A stretch of DNA of 64,000 nt from Effrenium voratum (taxonomy: Eukaryota > Sar > Dinophyceae > Suessiales > Symbiodiniaceae), in the NCBI GenBank assembly GCA_963377175.1, contig CAUJNA010003776.1, positions 1-64,000 on the forward strand, in the 5' to 3' direction. The notes beneath the pieces were generated by a model. The model saw nothing but the letters and a program-made list of their open reading frames with translations, was not told the origin of the DNA and did not search any database. This document shows, one piece after another, positions 47,211-55,869 of this stretch. The position numbers were made by a program, and so were the translations under genes. Every line of letters starts with the position of its first letter. Positions within the stretch are counted from its first letter, which is position 1.

Positions 47211-47318
47211 GTTTCAAATGAAACCGCCGGTTTGGGTCAAGGCTAGGAGCAAAACGGCCAACGCGTAGTTCGATTCACAACATGCCCTAAACACAAGGGA
47301 AAAGAAACCCTAAGCGTT
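47211..47318. repeat. Split direct repeat A1
   Basis: 108 bp matching 36,854-36,961 with one visible difference. It marks the 5' terminus of the DIRS-type element on the - strand. Confidence 0.9.
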
Positions 47319-47380
47319 GCTCATGTCATTCATTTGCTTCCGATCTTCAACTATAAGACTATCGACGGAGTTAAACTCGG

Positions 47381-47562
47381 TGGCCCTGAGTCGCCCGATG
47401 CAGGTCGGGTGATTCAGGACTTCCGATGACTTGCCGCCCAACCTCAGTGTTGACTTCAATCAATCAAGTCAAGTTGGCTTGGAGCTGAAGATGGGTCACT
47501 TGCAGTCACTGGGGCTCAGTGGCACTGAGTCGCCCGGTTGCAGTCGGGCGACACAGGGCCGC
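47381..47562 (+). repeat. Two hairpin repeats of the ccctgagtcgcccg family
   Basis: The first is ccctgagtcgcccgatgcag with gtcgggtgattcagg (47,385-47,419). The second is cactgagtcgcccggttgca with gtcgggcgacacaggg (47,521-47,560). The arms match the families at 10.0 and 16.6 kb. No gene is supported in 47,319-47,760. Confidence 0.85.
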
Positions 47563-47854
47563 AGAGCCCCGCTGCCTTATTTTTGGACGAGTCAGTGTCA
47601 GTCAACGGGACTTGGCCTTTATTTCGCAAGTTGCTTGAGGCGTTCTGGAGCTGACAATTGCCGTTCAGCAGGCGCTAGTATGTGTTTAATTTAACGTCTT
47701 TGGTTGAACAACCTGGCATGGGCATCATTGGACCCTACTTGCTTTAAACTCATTTGTTGTTTCCATTTTTTTTTCGCGCGCCTTTGTCCAAGCATCGCGA
47801 GTGAAACGCCGGCTGGAACAGACCAGCACCCGCGCCGAGTGCGAGGCAAGCAGC

Positions 47855-49261
47855 TCAGCCGCGCAAGGGCAGGCGGCTCGCGCCCGCATCCGCGGCGAGC
47901 CTGAGCACGTGCTCCAGCGGCGGCTCGGGCAGGCCGGGGCCCTGAGGCGCTGCCGGCCATGCGCGGCCCAAGGCCGTGGACCCAACGGCCCGCTGCGCCG
48001 CAACGGAAAGCTGCGCCCACCAGCGCCGCTGCCACCCTTGGGCTGCTGGCCGGCGCACAGCAGGGGGGGCCCGCAAGCTGCGACAGCGCGCATGGTCCCG
48101 CACGAGCCCCAAGGCCTCGTCATTCCAGCGCCCGCCTACCTCCGAGCCAAGCACCAGGAGCCGCTGCGGCCCCTGAGCGAGCAACTCAGGGTACGTCGCC
48201 CGTTTCCGGCGCTCAGCCACCCGCAAGGCCGCTCCGTCCTCCTCCGACGCCCGGGGCTGAGGGGCTCCCGAGCGCGTCAGCGGCGACACAAGCGTGGCGT
48301 CGCAGCAGAGTGCCTCCCCCCGCGGGGAAACACCGTAGATGACCAGGTCCAAGCGGCGTCTGTCCCGCGCGTCGACTCCAACGGCCGTGGTGTGGGCGAG
48401 CCACTGCTGCGGCACCACCTGACCTTCTGGGCCCACAGCTTCGCGCGCGACCCACACCCAGGCCCGCTCGACAACCTTCGCGCGCCGAGCGAGCAGACCA
48501 GTCCGCGGGCAAGCAAGGGCATGATCCCCGAAAGCGTCAGCGACGCCTCCGCAGCCGGGCCCCTCACCCCCGCATCGGTTGGGAGCGATGGGCAGCGGGA
48601 GCCGCATCCTGCGCCGCAGCGCAACCTGCATGGAACCTGGCGACAATGCGGTAGACACATCAGCCGGGATGGCTGTCAGCCAGGCACCAGCCTGAGCCCC
48701 CGCTTGGGACCGGAGCAACGCCCTCAGAGACGGCGGCAAGGAAGGCAAGAGCACGCGGTCGCGGAAGTGGGAGTGGCGTATTCGCGACGCGTGAAACTGC
48801 CAGCCGTGCGGCCAGTCCCCAAGGCCTACAGCCTGGTCGTTGTGCTGGGGGCGCGCGCCCTCCAGCAAGTCCTGCCAAGATGGAACAGTAGTCCAACCTT
48901 CTGCTTGCAACTGTGCTCGGGCCGCCTCCGCCTCCCGCAAGCTAGGCGGACCGGGCCCGTGCGCTGGGGAGCTGAGCTCGGCGACCCGCGCTTCCGCGAA
49001 GCCGGCCCGGCGCGTCTGTATGACGGTGAGCGCGTCTGCCCACCCCGCCCAATAGGCCGCTGGAGAAACGCGCGAAGCGGAGCACAGCCCCAGGCCGCCC
49101 ATGGCAGCCGGGAGGCCCGCGACATCCCGCGCATACGCGAGACCATCGGGCGGCGAGCCACCCAAGCACCTGTCGTCGTGCGCCGCGGCATAAGGTGCGG
49201 CCTGCGGAGGGTGTGATTGGCTCGGGGAGCCGCGCACATGGCCAACAACAACCACGCGCAT
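47855..49261 (-). CDS. LINE RT ORF, C-terminal part with zinc knuckle and possible restriction-like endonuclease
   Basis: This 468-codon frame continues the RT reading after a shift near 49,200: LAYARDVAGLPAAMGGLGLC is the usual post-RT thumb and tail. CGGEGPGCGGVADAFGDHAL, then ACPRTG, has a Cys/His order of a zinc knuckle. RRRLDLVIYG, a gap, then ALCCDATLVSPL resembles the PD-(D/E)xK core of LINE restriction-like endonucleases. The last 120 residues (RKRATYPELLAQGPQRLLVL, GSEVGGRWNDEALGLV) also occur in the truncated copies at 55.2-56.3 kb. Site-specific LINEs such as R2 carry this domain type. Confidence 0.65.
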   Translation of the reverse strand: MRVVVVGHVRGSPSQSHPPQAAPYAAAHDDRCLGGSPPDGLAYARDVAGLPAAMGGLGLCSASRVSPAAYWAGWADALTVIQTRRAGFAEARVAELSSPAHGPGPPSLREAEAARAQLQAEGWTTVPSWQDLLEGARPQHNDQAVGLGDWPHGWQFHASRIRHSHFRDRVLLPSLPPSLRALLRSQAGAQAGAWLTAIPADVSTALSPGSMQVALRRRMRLPLPIAPNRCGGEGPGCGGVADAFGDHALACPRTGLLARRAKVVERAWVWVAREAVGPEGQVVPQQWLAHTTAVGVDARDRRRLDLVIYGVSPRGEALCCDATLVSPLTRSGAPQPRASEEDGAALRVAERRKRATYPELLAQGPQRLLVLGSEVGGRWNDEALGLVRDHARCRSLRAPPAVRRPAAQGWQRRWWAQLSVAAQRAVGSTALGRAWPAAPQGPGLPEPPLEHVLRLAADAGASRLPLRG

Positions 49262-49625
49262 TGCAGATCCGGGACGCGGGGCAGCATGTCAAGGAACACG
49301 CGCTCCGTCGCTACGCGGTTCTGGGACCACGTGCGTACGAAGTCTGAGTGGCCGATGGGCGTGCCCAGAACGACAAGGCCACGCTCGTGGGTCGCTTTGT
49401 CCGAGCACCAGACACCATCTCCAAGCGCCGCTATGTTGCCGGGCGCGGGTTCTCCTGTAAAGTTGAACACCCGCGTCTTGCCCAGATTGGCGGCGATGCC
49501 GCAATGCGCAGCTATGGCCCCGGTGACCGTGTCCAGCGCCCGCCGCGCTCCCGGCGCCGTGGTGACAACGTAAACATCATCAAGGAAGGCGGCTAGCTCT
49601 TCATGCGGTTGGAGCGTAGCCGTCC
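48826..49625 (-). pseudogene. LINE RT, fragment with catalytic YxDD-type motif
   Basis: In this frame the RT continues from near 49,620 with ELAAFLDDVYVVT, whose Asp pair (codons at 49,581-49,576) is motif C. Then come HCGIAANLGKTRVFNFTGEP, GLVVLGTPIGHSDFV and CAWLLLAMCAAPRANHTLR before it moves to the next frame near 49,200. The ORF as such begins at Met 49,470, but the sense is open further upstream. FLDD replaces the common YADD. Confidence 0.65.
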
Positions 49626-51233
49626 CAGCGCGAACAAGGCTGGCGCAAGCGGATCCCCTTGTTCACAGCCCTCGCCCTGGCGCACTTCCCGGAGGCACCC
49701 CGCATCGTCCCACCAGCAGTACGTAGACGGCTGCCCGTAGAAGAGCCGGACAAAGGGGACGAGCGCTGGCGCGACCTCCCGCAGTTTTGTCAGAAAAGCC
49801 CTGCGAGAGATACAGTCGTACGCACCCCGCCCGTCCAACGAGACTATCGTGGTGTCCGGCCGCAGCTCCAACTCAGTGCGAAGCAGGGCTGCCAGCGCGT
49901 CCGTGCCAGCGCGCGTCTGCAACGCGTACTGGAATGGCTGCGTGGCAGCGTCGAACACGTTAGCCCACTGCCTGGCAAGGACGCGCGAGACCAGCCCCCG
50001 GAAGGTATCTCCAGTCGCAATGCCGCGGACGCCCCCATTGGGTTTGCTGAGGGCCGTGAGGCGGGCCAAAGCAAGGGCCGCGACGACTTCGGACGGCACT
50101 TCCGCTCTGGCCAAGCAGGTGCCCGCGTACGCGAGCAGCTCCAAACCCTCTGCGTCCTGCAGCAGCACTTGCAGATGCTCCGCGCGCATGCCTGACAGGC
50201 CAGGCGCGCTGCCTCGCTTGCTGGTGCGCAAGGCCGCAGCTAGGGCATCAGGAGTGATGCGTGGCAAAGCGTCGGGGGTGAACGCCAGCACGTCGCTGGG
50301 CATGTGGTCTCGTGGCTCAGGGGGCCGACGCTCGGGGTCGGTGAGCGCCTCCCAAGTTGCCTCAGTGCCGGGCGCAAGCTCCGCAGCAGTGAGGAGCTGG
50401 CGCGCGCGCGAGACTTCCCCCTTGCGGACGCGGGCGCAGGCTGCCTGCATGCGGCGTTCGTCATCTGCTTCACCACCCGCCACAGCGCGCGAGTTCGCTG
50501 CGCTTCCACGTGCTGCCCGCAACAAGGCGAGCCAGTCGCCTCGTTGGAAAGCGACCACTCTATCCAAGAGCGCCTGCCTCCCCTCTGGCCCTTTTTGCCC
50601 AACGCGCGCAAGCAGCATGCGCGGGGCCAGTACAAAAAGCTTCCAAGCCCGTGCGCAGGCGGCGGGGTCGCCGGCCCTCGGCGCGTCATGGGCGGCACGG
50701 ACTTGGCGCAAGGCCTGCACCAGCGCAGCACGCAGCGCCGAGCGCAGAAAACCCGGCACATCCTGCAGAGTGGCGACCGGATGACGGAACTCCGTCGCGA
50801 GATCAACATCATCGAGCGCGCGCCACGCGGCAGCGGACGGCACGCGGCGCACTGGGTTGGCGCTGGGCGGCGAGGCGGGGGAACCCTCAGTGACAGAGGC
50901 CGTGTCTCTCTGTACTCCCGGGGCCTCCGCTCGGGGGCTGGCTCGCGCCCCACGCCGTCTACGCCGGCCGGCTCGTTGGGCGGGCGCAGTTCGGGCACCT
51001 TCCTCCCACATCCGCCGGACTTCTGACGCGAGAGTATGGGCCGCATTGAGGGCTTGGTGACCCCCATAAGCCTCCATCAGCACTGCCTGCACGACTGCGG
51101 GCACATACCCCTCCGCATCGCAGCTGAAAAAGAGCGCTGCCGCCAATGGCACGCTCACGGGCGGCAACCGGCCCAGCGCACGCGCGCGAGCGAGGGCCGG
51201 AGCGAGCTCAGGCTCAGCGGCCTCTCCCGCCAC
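49593..51233 (-). CDS. LINE RT ORF, N-terminal and RT motifs up to motif B
   Basis: A 546-codon frame. The N-terminal half is Ala/Arg-rich and helical. RT signatures begin at LARLTALSKPNGGVRGIATG, FQYALQTRAGTDALAALL, TTIVSLDGRGAYDCISRRAF (motif A with Asp) and REVRQGEGCEQGDPLAPALF (motif B, QGDPL). The frame then runs into a stop at 49,593 while the sense shifts frame to reach motif C. The start may be further upstream, overlapping the ORF at 51,155-51,886. Confidence 0.75.
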   Translation of the reverse strand: MAGEAAEPELAPALARARALGRLPPVSVPLAAALFFSCDAEGYVPAVVQAVLMEAYGGHQALNAAHTLASEVRRMWEEGARTAPAQRAGRRRRRGARASPRAEAPGVQRDTASVTEGSPASPPSANPVRRVPSAAAWRALDDVDLATEFRHPVATLQDVPGFLRSALRAALVQALRQVRAAHDAPRAGDPAACARAWKLFVLAPRMLLARVGQKGPEGRQALLDRVVAFQRGDWLALLRAARGSAANSRAVAGGEADDERRMQAACARVRKGEVSRARQLLTAAELAPGTEATWEALTDPERRPPEPRDHMPSDVLAFTPDALPRITPDALAAALRTSKRGSAPGLSGMRAEHLQVLLQDAEGLELLAYAGTCLARAEVPSEVVAALALARLTALSKPNGGVRGIATGDTFRGLVSRVLARQWANVFDAATQPFQYALQTRAGTDALAALLRTELELRPDTTIVSLDGRGAYDCISRRAFLTKLREVAPALVPFVRLFYGQPSTYCWWDDAGCLREVRQGEGCEQGDPLAPALFALGRLRSNRMKS

Positions 51234-51886
51234 GACCTTCGTGCCAAAAGCTGCGGGTCCACGGGCGGCCCGTCACGCGGGGTCGCAACGATAGCGGCCC
51301 AGGTCGCGCCTGTGCCGGGGGCGGATCGCCACGCCGCGTCTGCCTCGGGGGCAAGATTGCCCGCAGCCGCGTGCAGCAAGGGAACGTAAAGCCATGACAG
51401 CCTCACCCCAGGCGCTGCAGTAGGAGGGCCCACTCCGTGCCAGTGCGCCGGCGCCGCCGTGGGAGTGAATCCTGGCGTAGCGACGTCCGGCGCAGTGGGA
51501 GCGACTTCGCCCGGCGCCCGTGGCGACGCAAAAGGCGTCGTAGCACTGAGCGTGTCGGTCAGTGTGTCTGCCTCCGACGCGCCTGGCGAAGGCGGAGGCT
51601 CCAGCTCTCGCACCACGGGGATCTCCGACGTGAGCCCCATCTGTGCCAGCGCGTGCAGGGCACGCTGCCGTCGGGCATCCTGGTTGGGCCCTGGGTGCAA
51701 AGCCTCCCCGACTCGGAAAGCCGCCCACGGGTTGGTTCGACGGCGCTTGCGTGCTCCCAGCAACACACCCCGACCCTCCCGCAGCCGCGCGCACCCTTTT
51801 TGCTTGCTGTACCTGCTGCATAGTTGAAAGGTGGCAGTTGGGATCCGCCAGCGTGACAACTGCTTGAAAAAACACGTGCTGGCCAC
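51155..51886 (-). CDS. LINE ORF with VGEALHPGP motif
   Basis: Reads TATFQLCSRYSKQKGCARLR, LGARKRRRTNPWAAFRVGEA and LHPGPNQDARRQRALHALAQ, then a Pro/Ala/Thr-rich linker. The phrase R(V)GEAxHPGP is a recurring landmark at the start of dinoflagellate retroelement polyproteins in my experience of these sequences. It overlaps the RT ORF start by 79 bp in another frame, so the two were probably one protein. Confidence 0.55.
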   Translation of the reverse strand: MASTCFFKQLSRWRIPTATFQLCSRYSKQKGCARLREGRGVLLGARKRRRTNPWAAFRVGEALHPGPNQDARRQRALHALAQMGLTSEIPVVRELEPPPSPGASEADTLTDTLSATTPFASPRAPGEVAPTAPDVATPGFTPTAAPAHWHGVGPPTAAPGVRLSWLYVPLLHAAAGNLAPEADAAWRSAPGTGATWAAIVATPRDGPPVDPQLLARRSWRERPLSLSSLRPSLARVRWAGCRP

Positions 51887-51988
51887 TGCCGAACCGAGAG
51901 ACTGGACAAACTCAAGGCACTGGGCAACGAGAAAAACCGGGCGTGCTAAAATGCTGAACCTCTAGCACTTTCACTGTGTGGAAACCAC

Positions 51989-52549
51989 TCAGCGCTGGCG
52001 GAGGGCGGCCTCCACCGCTGCAGCTGTGGCCTGCGCAACTGCGCCCGCAAGCCGCTGGTCTCGCTGCTGACGGCCTTGGTCGCCACCTCCTTTGCCCTTG
52101 CCGGGGCCTCTGCGGTCCCTGCGGCCTCGCGGCCTCCCAGGAGGACCCGCGCCCCGGTTGCTGCCCTTGCCAGCCTTGCCCTTGTCGCCCCCATTGCCTC
52201 CGCCCCTGCCGCTACCCGCGCGCCGGCCATCTCCCCGCTGCGAAGCGGGCTCGCCCGGCGGAGGGCTGATCGGGCTCCGGGAGCGAGAGCGCCCACGGCT
52301 CCGGCGAAGGGGGGTTCTGGAAGCCTCTTTGGGCTCGTCTTCGTCCTCGGAACCACCACGGGCCGGCGGGCCGTCTGCCAGCGCCACCAGAACAGCCGCC
52401 GCGCCTTCCAGGAGGTGTGCTGCAGCCTCCTCGGTCCAGCCCGGCAAAGCCTGACTGTGCACCAGGCTCTGGATGCGCCGCACGGCAATGCACGGCTCGC
52501 ATGCCCCTTCCTCAGCCACCCGGTAGCGGCAGTCGCGGCACCTAGCCAT
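51989..52549 (-). CDS. LINE small ORF: CxxC zinc motif and RS/RGG-rich protein
   Basis: Starts MARCRDCRYRVAEEGACEPC, with two CxxC pairs that could bind zinc, then IQSLVHSQALPGWTEEAAAH. It becomes a Ser/Arg-rich (RRSRGRSRSRSPISPPPGEP) and Gly/Arg/Lys-rich tail ending in an Ala/Gln helix. Basic disordered tails of this sort bind RNA, so it is a likely ORF1-type RNA-binding protein. It lies upstream of the RT ORF on the same strand. Confidence 0.55.
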   Translation of the reverse strand: MARCRDCRYRVAEEGACEPCIAVRRIQSLVHSQALPGWTEEAAAHLLEGAAAVLVALADGPPARGGSEDEDEPKEASRTPLRRSRGRSRSRSPISPPPGEPASQRGDGRRAGSGRGGGNGGDKGKAGKGSNRGAGPPGRPRGRRDRRGPGKGKGGGDQGRQQRDQRLAGAVAQATAAAVEAALRQR

Positions 52550-52703
52550 GGCCTCTCAAAGAAAAAGGTGTGAGACTTACGCGTCGGCTGCGGGTAAAAC
52601 GGCTGCGGGGAGCATGCGTGAAGGGAGCGTTCTCCGCAGGGAAGCACTAACAAACCGAAAGGCTCGTGCCCCCCCCCGCCCCCTTCCCTCGTCGTGGCGT
52701 GGG

Positions 52704-53267
52704 TCACCGTTCCGCTGAAACGTGCGCCTCCGTGGGCGGCGGCCTCCCTCCACGGCGGCGTGTGCCCGTACCACGCGCGAGCGCGTTCTGTTGCGACCCG
52801 GCCGGTGCTGTTGCCGGAAAGCGCGTGGCCTCCCGCAGCAATTGGCACAGCAGGTCCTCGGCGGGGAGGCCGGCCTGCGCAGCCAGCCCCCGCAGCTCGG
52901 CAGGCCCGCCCGCAGACACACACGCGAGCACTGCCTCTGCCGCTGCATGCCACGTCGGCCGAGCATGGCCGAAGCGCAGCCGTGAGGCCGGCATTGCCGA
53001 GAAGAAAACCACCGTGCCCGCAACGCCGAGCCCGGCACCCAACAAGAACCAGCCCCAGCAAAGGCAGCACGGCCCCCATCCGGAGGGGAAGTAGGACGGC
53101 GAGCTGCCAGTGCAAACCAGGGCGGCGTGGGCAAGGGCCTCCTTGCAAGTTGGGGGGAGTGCGGCGAGCGCAGGCAGCGCCTCGCCCGCCAGCTGTTTGC
53201 CCCATTGCCATATCCACAACGCTGTTTGCAGCGCAGCCATACAGAAGAGGCGCGGCGGGGAGGCCAC
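52704..53267 (-). CDS. LINE-associated ORF with membrane segments
   Basis: Reads MASPPRLFCMAALQTALWIW, FPSGWGPCCLCWGWFLLGAG and LGVAGTVVFFSAMPASRLRF, giving one clear membrane-type segment near residue 75. HARPTWHAAAEAVLACVSAG and LAAQAGLPAEDLLCQLLREA follow as helices. It lies just upstream of the RS/RGG ORF and ends with an Arg-rich tail. It is probably the first ORF of the element, although two other frames overlap. Confidence 0.35.
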   Translation of the reverse strand: MASPPRLFCMAALQTALWIWQWGKQLAGEALPALAALPPTCKEALAHAALVCTGSSPSYFPSGWGPCCLCWGWFLLGAGLGVAGTVVFFSAMPASRLRFGHARPTWHAAAEAVLACVSAGGPAELRGLAAQAGLPAEDLLCQLLREATRFPATAPAGSQQNALARGTGTRRRGGRPPPTEAHVSAER

Positions 53268-53726
53268 ACCAGAAACAAACCGTGCACCACCAGATTTTAA
53301 GTGTGGCGAAGCACTTTTTCTTCATGGAAAACATTTTTGAGGAATCCCCCTGCGCCGGGTCACCCAGCAGTAGTGTGGCAGCAACGCAACGCCCCCGGGG
53401 TGCTGGGGCGTGCAAGCGCGAGGCGATGAAGGCGACAGTAGGATGACCCCGGCAAGGCTGCGGGACAGGAAAGACATGAAAAGTTGTCAATTTGTTCTGC
53501 GAGTGTTTCATTTCACAAAGGGGCTTCCGATCAATGCCGTGTTGTCTTAGCGGGGCTCATCGGCGGTGGCTTAAAGCTTTAGTCTATTTTCGCATAGATT
53601 CGTCGGCTGCGCTGCGGTCAACCAAGGCTAATTTCGGAAAGGCCCGTCGACATTCGCGTTCGAGTTGGCAATGACTCCGCAGCGTCGCTGCCCGCAGCAG
53701 TTGGGCCTCGAGCAGGGACCAGCTCA

Positions 53727-53920
53727 ATGGACGGGCAGGCAGAGCCATGGTGGCCGTTGGTGCTCGAGATTGCCATCGGCATTGTCATCTATGACGTCTT
53801 GAAATGGCTGTTGCGATGCCTGCTGCAGAAGGCTGGCGACATGATCAGCGGCCTACCAGCACCGCCGTTGACACCCCCAGCAGACGCTTTGTCAAAGAAC
53901 CGGTTTCTTTTAGGTGGGTG
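53727..53920 (+). CDS. Exon-like ORF with a membrane segment
   Basis: ATG at 53,727: MDGQAEPWWPLVLEIAIGIV, IYDVLKWLLRCLLQKAGDMI, then a Pro-rich stretch (LPAPPLTPPADAL). The hydrophobic stretch could be a membrane anchor. Sense is lost after about 53,920. No family recognised. Confidence 0.4.
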
Positions 53921-54189
53921 GTGGCTAAGGCCGCCCAGCTCAGCTGAGAGTTGGGCGTGTTGCCTCTTTGCGTTTGGAAGGCCCTCAAGATTTCATCCTC
54001 AATGGCATCAGATTTTCCTGCGGTCAACATAACACTGGCCGCACGCCAAGCATTGAGCCTGAAAATTGTCATTCAAGGGTCTTTCGAGTAACGTCCCAGC
54101 TGTTATGTGCATTTGCGCCTATGTTGCAATTTGGGTTGACATTGACTTGCTTGGCCACGAAATGCCACGAAGTAAGGTCACGAGTGGGC

Positions 54190-54558
54190 TTAGGCAGGTG
54201 TAAGGTTGGCCCAAGTCCGCCCGCTAACCTGAGACTCTGCCACCCAGGACAGCAGGTGCCAATGCTGCGGCGAGATCACTGGGCCTTCAACGCGGTCCAC
54301 GACAAGCGCGTTCATCCAAGAGAACAAGAACGACCAGAAGAGACGCGCTGGAACCAGTTTCAGAAAAACAACCAAGGCAAACACTGGTCTTCAGAAAAGA
54401 TGAGGGCTGAGTATTACCGGCAGCGGCTCATGTCTAGCACAAAGCCTGGCAAACAATTAGATGGCTCGCCTATTGTCAACCTTCGGGCGTCGCGCGAAAA
54501 AAGGGGACGCGGCGGCGGCTTGGGCGGGTTGAAGGCCATGGGCTCGATGGCATCTTAA
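54190..54558 (+). CDS. Exon-like ORF, basic protein end
   Basis: Within a frame open from 53,968, the part from about 54,230 reads HWAFNAVHDKRVHPREQERP, NQFQKNNQGKHWSSEKMRAE and MSSTKPGKQLDGSPIVNLRA, ending Gly-rich at a TAA 54,556-54,558. Likely the last exon of a gene. The acceptor may be near 54,220. No domain recognised. Confidence 0.4.
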   Translation, partial: LGRCKVGPSPPANLRLCHPGQQVPMLRRDHWAFNAVHDKRVHPREQERPEETRWNQFQKNNQGKHWSSEKMRAEYYRQRLMSSTKPGKQLDGSPIVNLRASREKRGRGGGLGGLKAMGSMAS

Positions 54559-54635
54559 CCAATTAACGCCCCTGCGTGTTTTAGGTAATTTCCCCCCCAT
54601 TTTTTTAACTGTTTGACTGCACTTAGCTGAAATGA

Positions 54636-55207
54636 CAATGATTGTTGGAAAACTGTTCAAAGGTAATTTTAAGTGTTCAAGATGCATCAGTATGAAGGTC
54701 ATGCGATTTTTTCCTAAAGCCTGAGCTGCTCCTGCTGATGACAACACAAAGCCAACGCGAAAAGTGTCAATATCAGTATTTATACGTGAGTATGAAGAAC
54801 ATCCATGACAAGGAGGAACTCAATGTCATTGTCATTGCGGTTTTGATTTTGACAGGCAGACCCGCCCGTACTGAAACCACAAAAAGACAAAACTAAGCCA
54901 ACCCCACGATTATACGTGAGTATGAAGAACATCCATGACAAGGAGGAACTCAATGTCATTGTCATCTTTGCGGTTTTGATTTTAACAGGCTGACCCGCCC
55001 GTACTGACAACCACAAAACGACAAAACTCAGCCAACCCCAAGATTAAACGTGAGTATGAAGAACATCCATGACAAGGAGGAACTCAATGTCATTGTCCTT
55101 GCGGTTTTGATTTTAACAGGCTGACCCGCCCGTACTGACAACCACAAAACGACAAACCTAAGCCAACCCCAAGAGCAACCAAAGCAACTGCTATATACAT
55201 CAGCAAG
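54636..55207 (-). repeat. Dispersed repeat, copy 2, with internal 130-bp triplication
   Basis: Reverse complement of the repeat at 8,033-8,357. Here a segment from tacgtgagtatgaagaacat to actaagccaacccca stands three times in a row (from about 54,783, 54,912 and 55,047), against once at 8.1 kb. The flanks (tgttcaagatgcatcagtat on one side, gagcaaccaaagcaactgct on the other) match copy 1. Confidence 0.9.
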
Positions 55208-55229
55208 TTTCCGCAGCATCACAGCAGCT

Positions 55230-55750
55230 ACGAGGTGAAACGCAACGAGCAGCGGGCGCAACATGGCGCAAGCTCAACCGGGCAGGCGGCTCGGCGCAGG
55301 CCCACTCTCCCACCTGGCGTCGGCGAGCAGATCGCTCACCGGCGGCTCGGCGCCATCAACGCACGTCTCCCCGAACAGCGGGAGCTGCAGCAGGCTGGCG
55401 GCGAGCGCGCGCTGCGCGGCGACTGCGAGGAGGGCAGTCCACCGCCGCACGCACGCCTGCACAGCAGCCCCGCGCAGCAGTTCGGGGACACGGCGCGACT
55501 TGGCGCGCGCGAGCAGGCGCACGAAGGCCACCCCGTCCAGGAGCCACCGGCCACCGACCTCGAGGCCGAGGACAAGCAGGCGGCAGCGCCGGCTCCGGAG
55601 GAGCTCAGGGTAAGTGTGGTGGCGCTTGCGGCGTCGAATCTGGCGCAGGGCTAGGCCGGGTTCACGGCCCCCGGCCGCGGAGAGGTTGAGGTCGCGCAGG
55701 AGCACGTTCTCGGGCGCCAGCCTCGCGGCAGATCCTGGCCAGGGGCACAC
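55230..55750 (-). mobile_element. Truncated 3' fragment of the GC-rich LINE family, - strand
   Basis: The - frame reads RHHTYPELLRSRRCRLLVLG, LEVGGRWLLDGVAFVRLLA and RWTALLAVAAQRALAASLL. It matches the C-terminal end of the RT ORF at 47,855-48,230 (TYPELL, LEVGGRW, a WW/WT..L..AAQRA pattern). Only the last about 150 codons are present. It ends near a gtgaaacgc motif also found just before the A-tail at 47.8 kb. Confidence 0.7.
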
Positions 55751-55869
55751 TGCGGGTCCCTAACACGCCAGCACGCACGGTGGTCCCCCAAGGCATCCAG
55801 CGCCGACAAGGGCACACCCGCTCGCTGAAGGGAAGCGGCACGCGCAGGCGGCGCAAGGCCGCAACGCGA

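Larger units (their letters stand above)
36446..47318 (-). mobile_element. Tyrosine-recombinase (DIRS-group) retroelement with split direct repeats (about 10.9 kb)
   Basis: Read on the - strand, the order is A1 (47,318-47,211), coding interior, B1 (37,119-36,959), A2 (36,961-36,854), about 250 bp, then B2 (36,606-36,446). A1 and A2 are 108 bp with one difference; B1 and B2 are 161 bp. A1-internal-B1-A2-B2 is the layout of Ngaro/PAT-like elements, which integrate through a circular intermediate and make no target-site duplication. The interior encodes a gag-like protein, a tyrosine recombinase, and a methyltransferase-like/RT/RNase H protein. The 250 bp between A2 and B2 is extra compared with the textbook layout. 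Confidence 0.85.
47766..53300 (-). mobile_element. GC-rich non-LTR retrotransposon with possible restriction-like endonuclease domain
   Basis: On the - strand a small membrane-type ORF, an RS/RGG-rich ORF, an ORF with VGEALHPGP, and an RT reading broken by two frameshifts follow in order. The element ends ggcgcgcg then nine A (T-run at 47,766-47,774). A second genomic copy of the same tail, at 56,281-56,308, also ends ggcgcgcgcgcgg and ten A, which confirms the 3' end. The 5' border is uncertain; no clear target-site duplication was found. Confidence 0.75.

Noticed and set aside
47801..49216. 471-codon + strand ORF in GC-rich DNA
   Set aside because: It is antisense to the LINE RT ORF, which has recognisable RT and zinc motifs; long antisense frames are expected in such GC-rich coding DNA.
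49849..50784. 311-codon + strand Ser/Ala/Arg-rich ORF
   Set aside because: Antisense shadow of the RT motif region on the - strand.
51946..53511. 521-codon - strand ORF spanning two LINE ORFs
   Set aside because: Its product is Arg/Ala/Gly-rich without motifs, while the overlapping frames hold the CxxC and RS/RGG protein and the membrane-type ORF.
53480..53530. 5' target-site duplication of the GC-rich LINE (tgtttcattt versus tgtttccattt)
   Set aside because: The match is short and T-rich, and the 5' end of the element is not fixed; too weak to report as a duplication.
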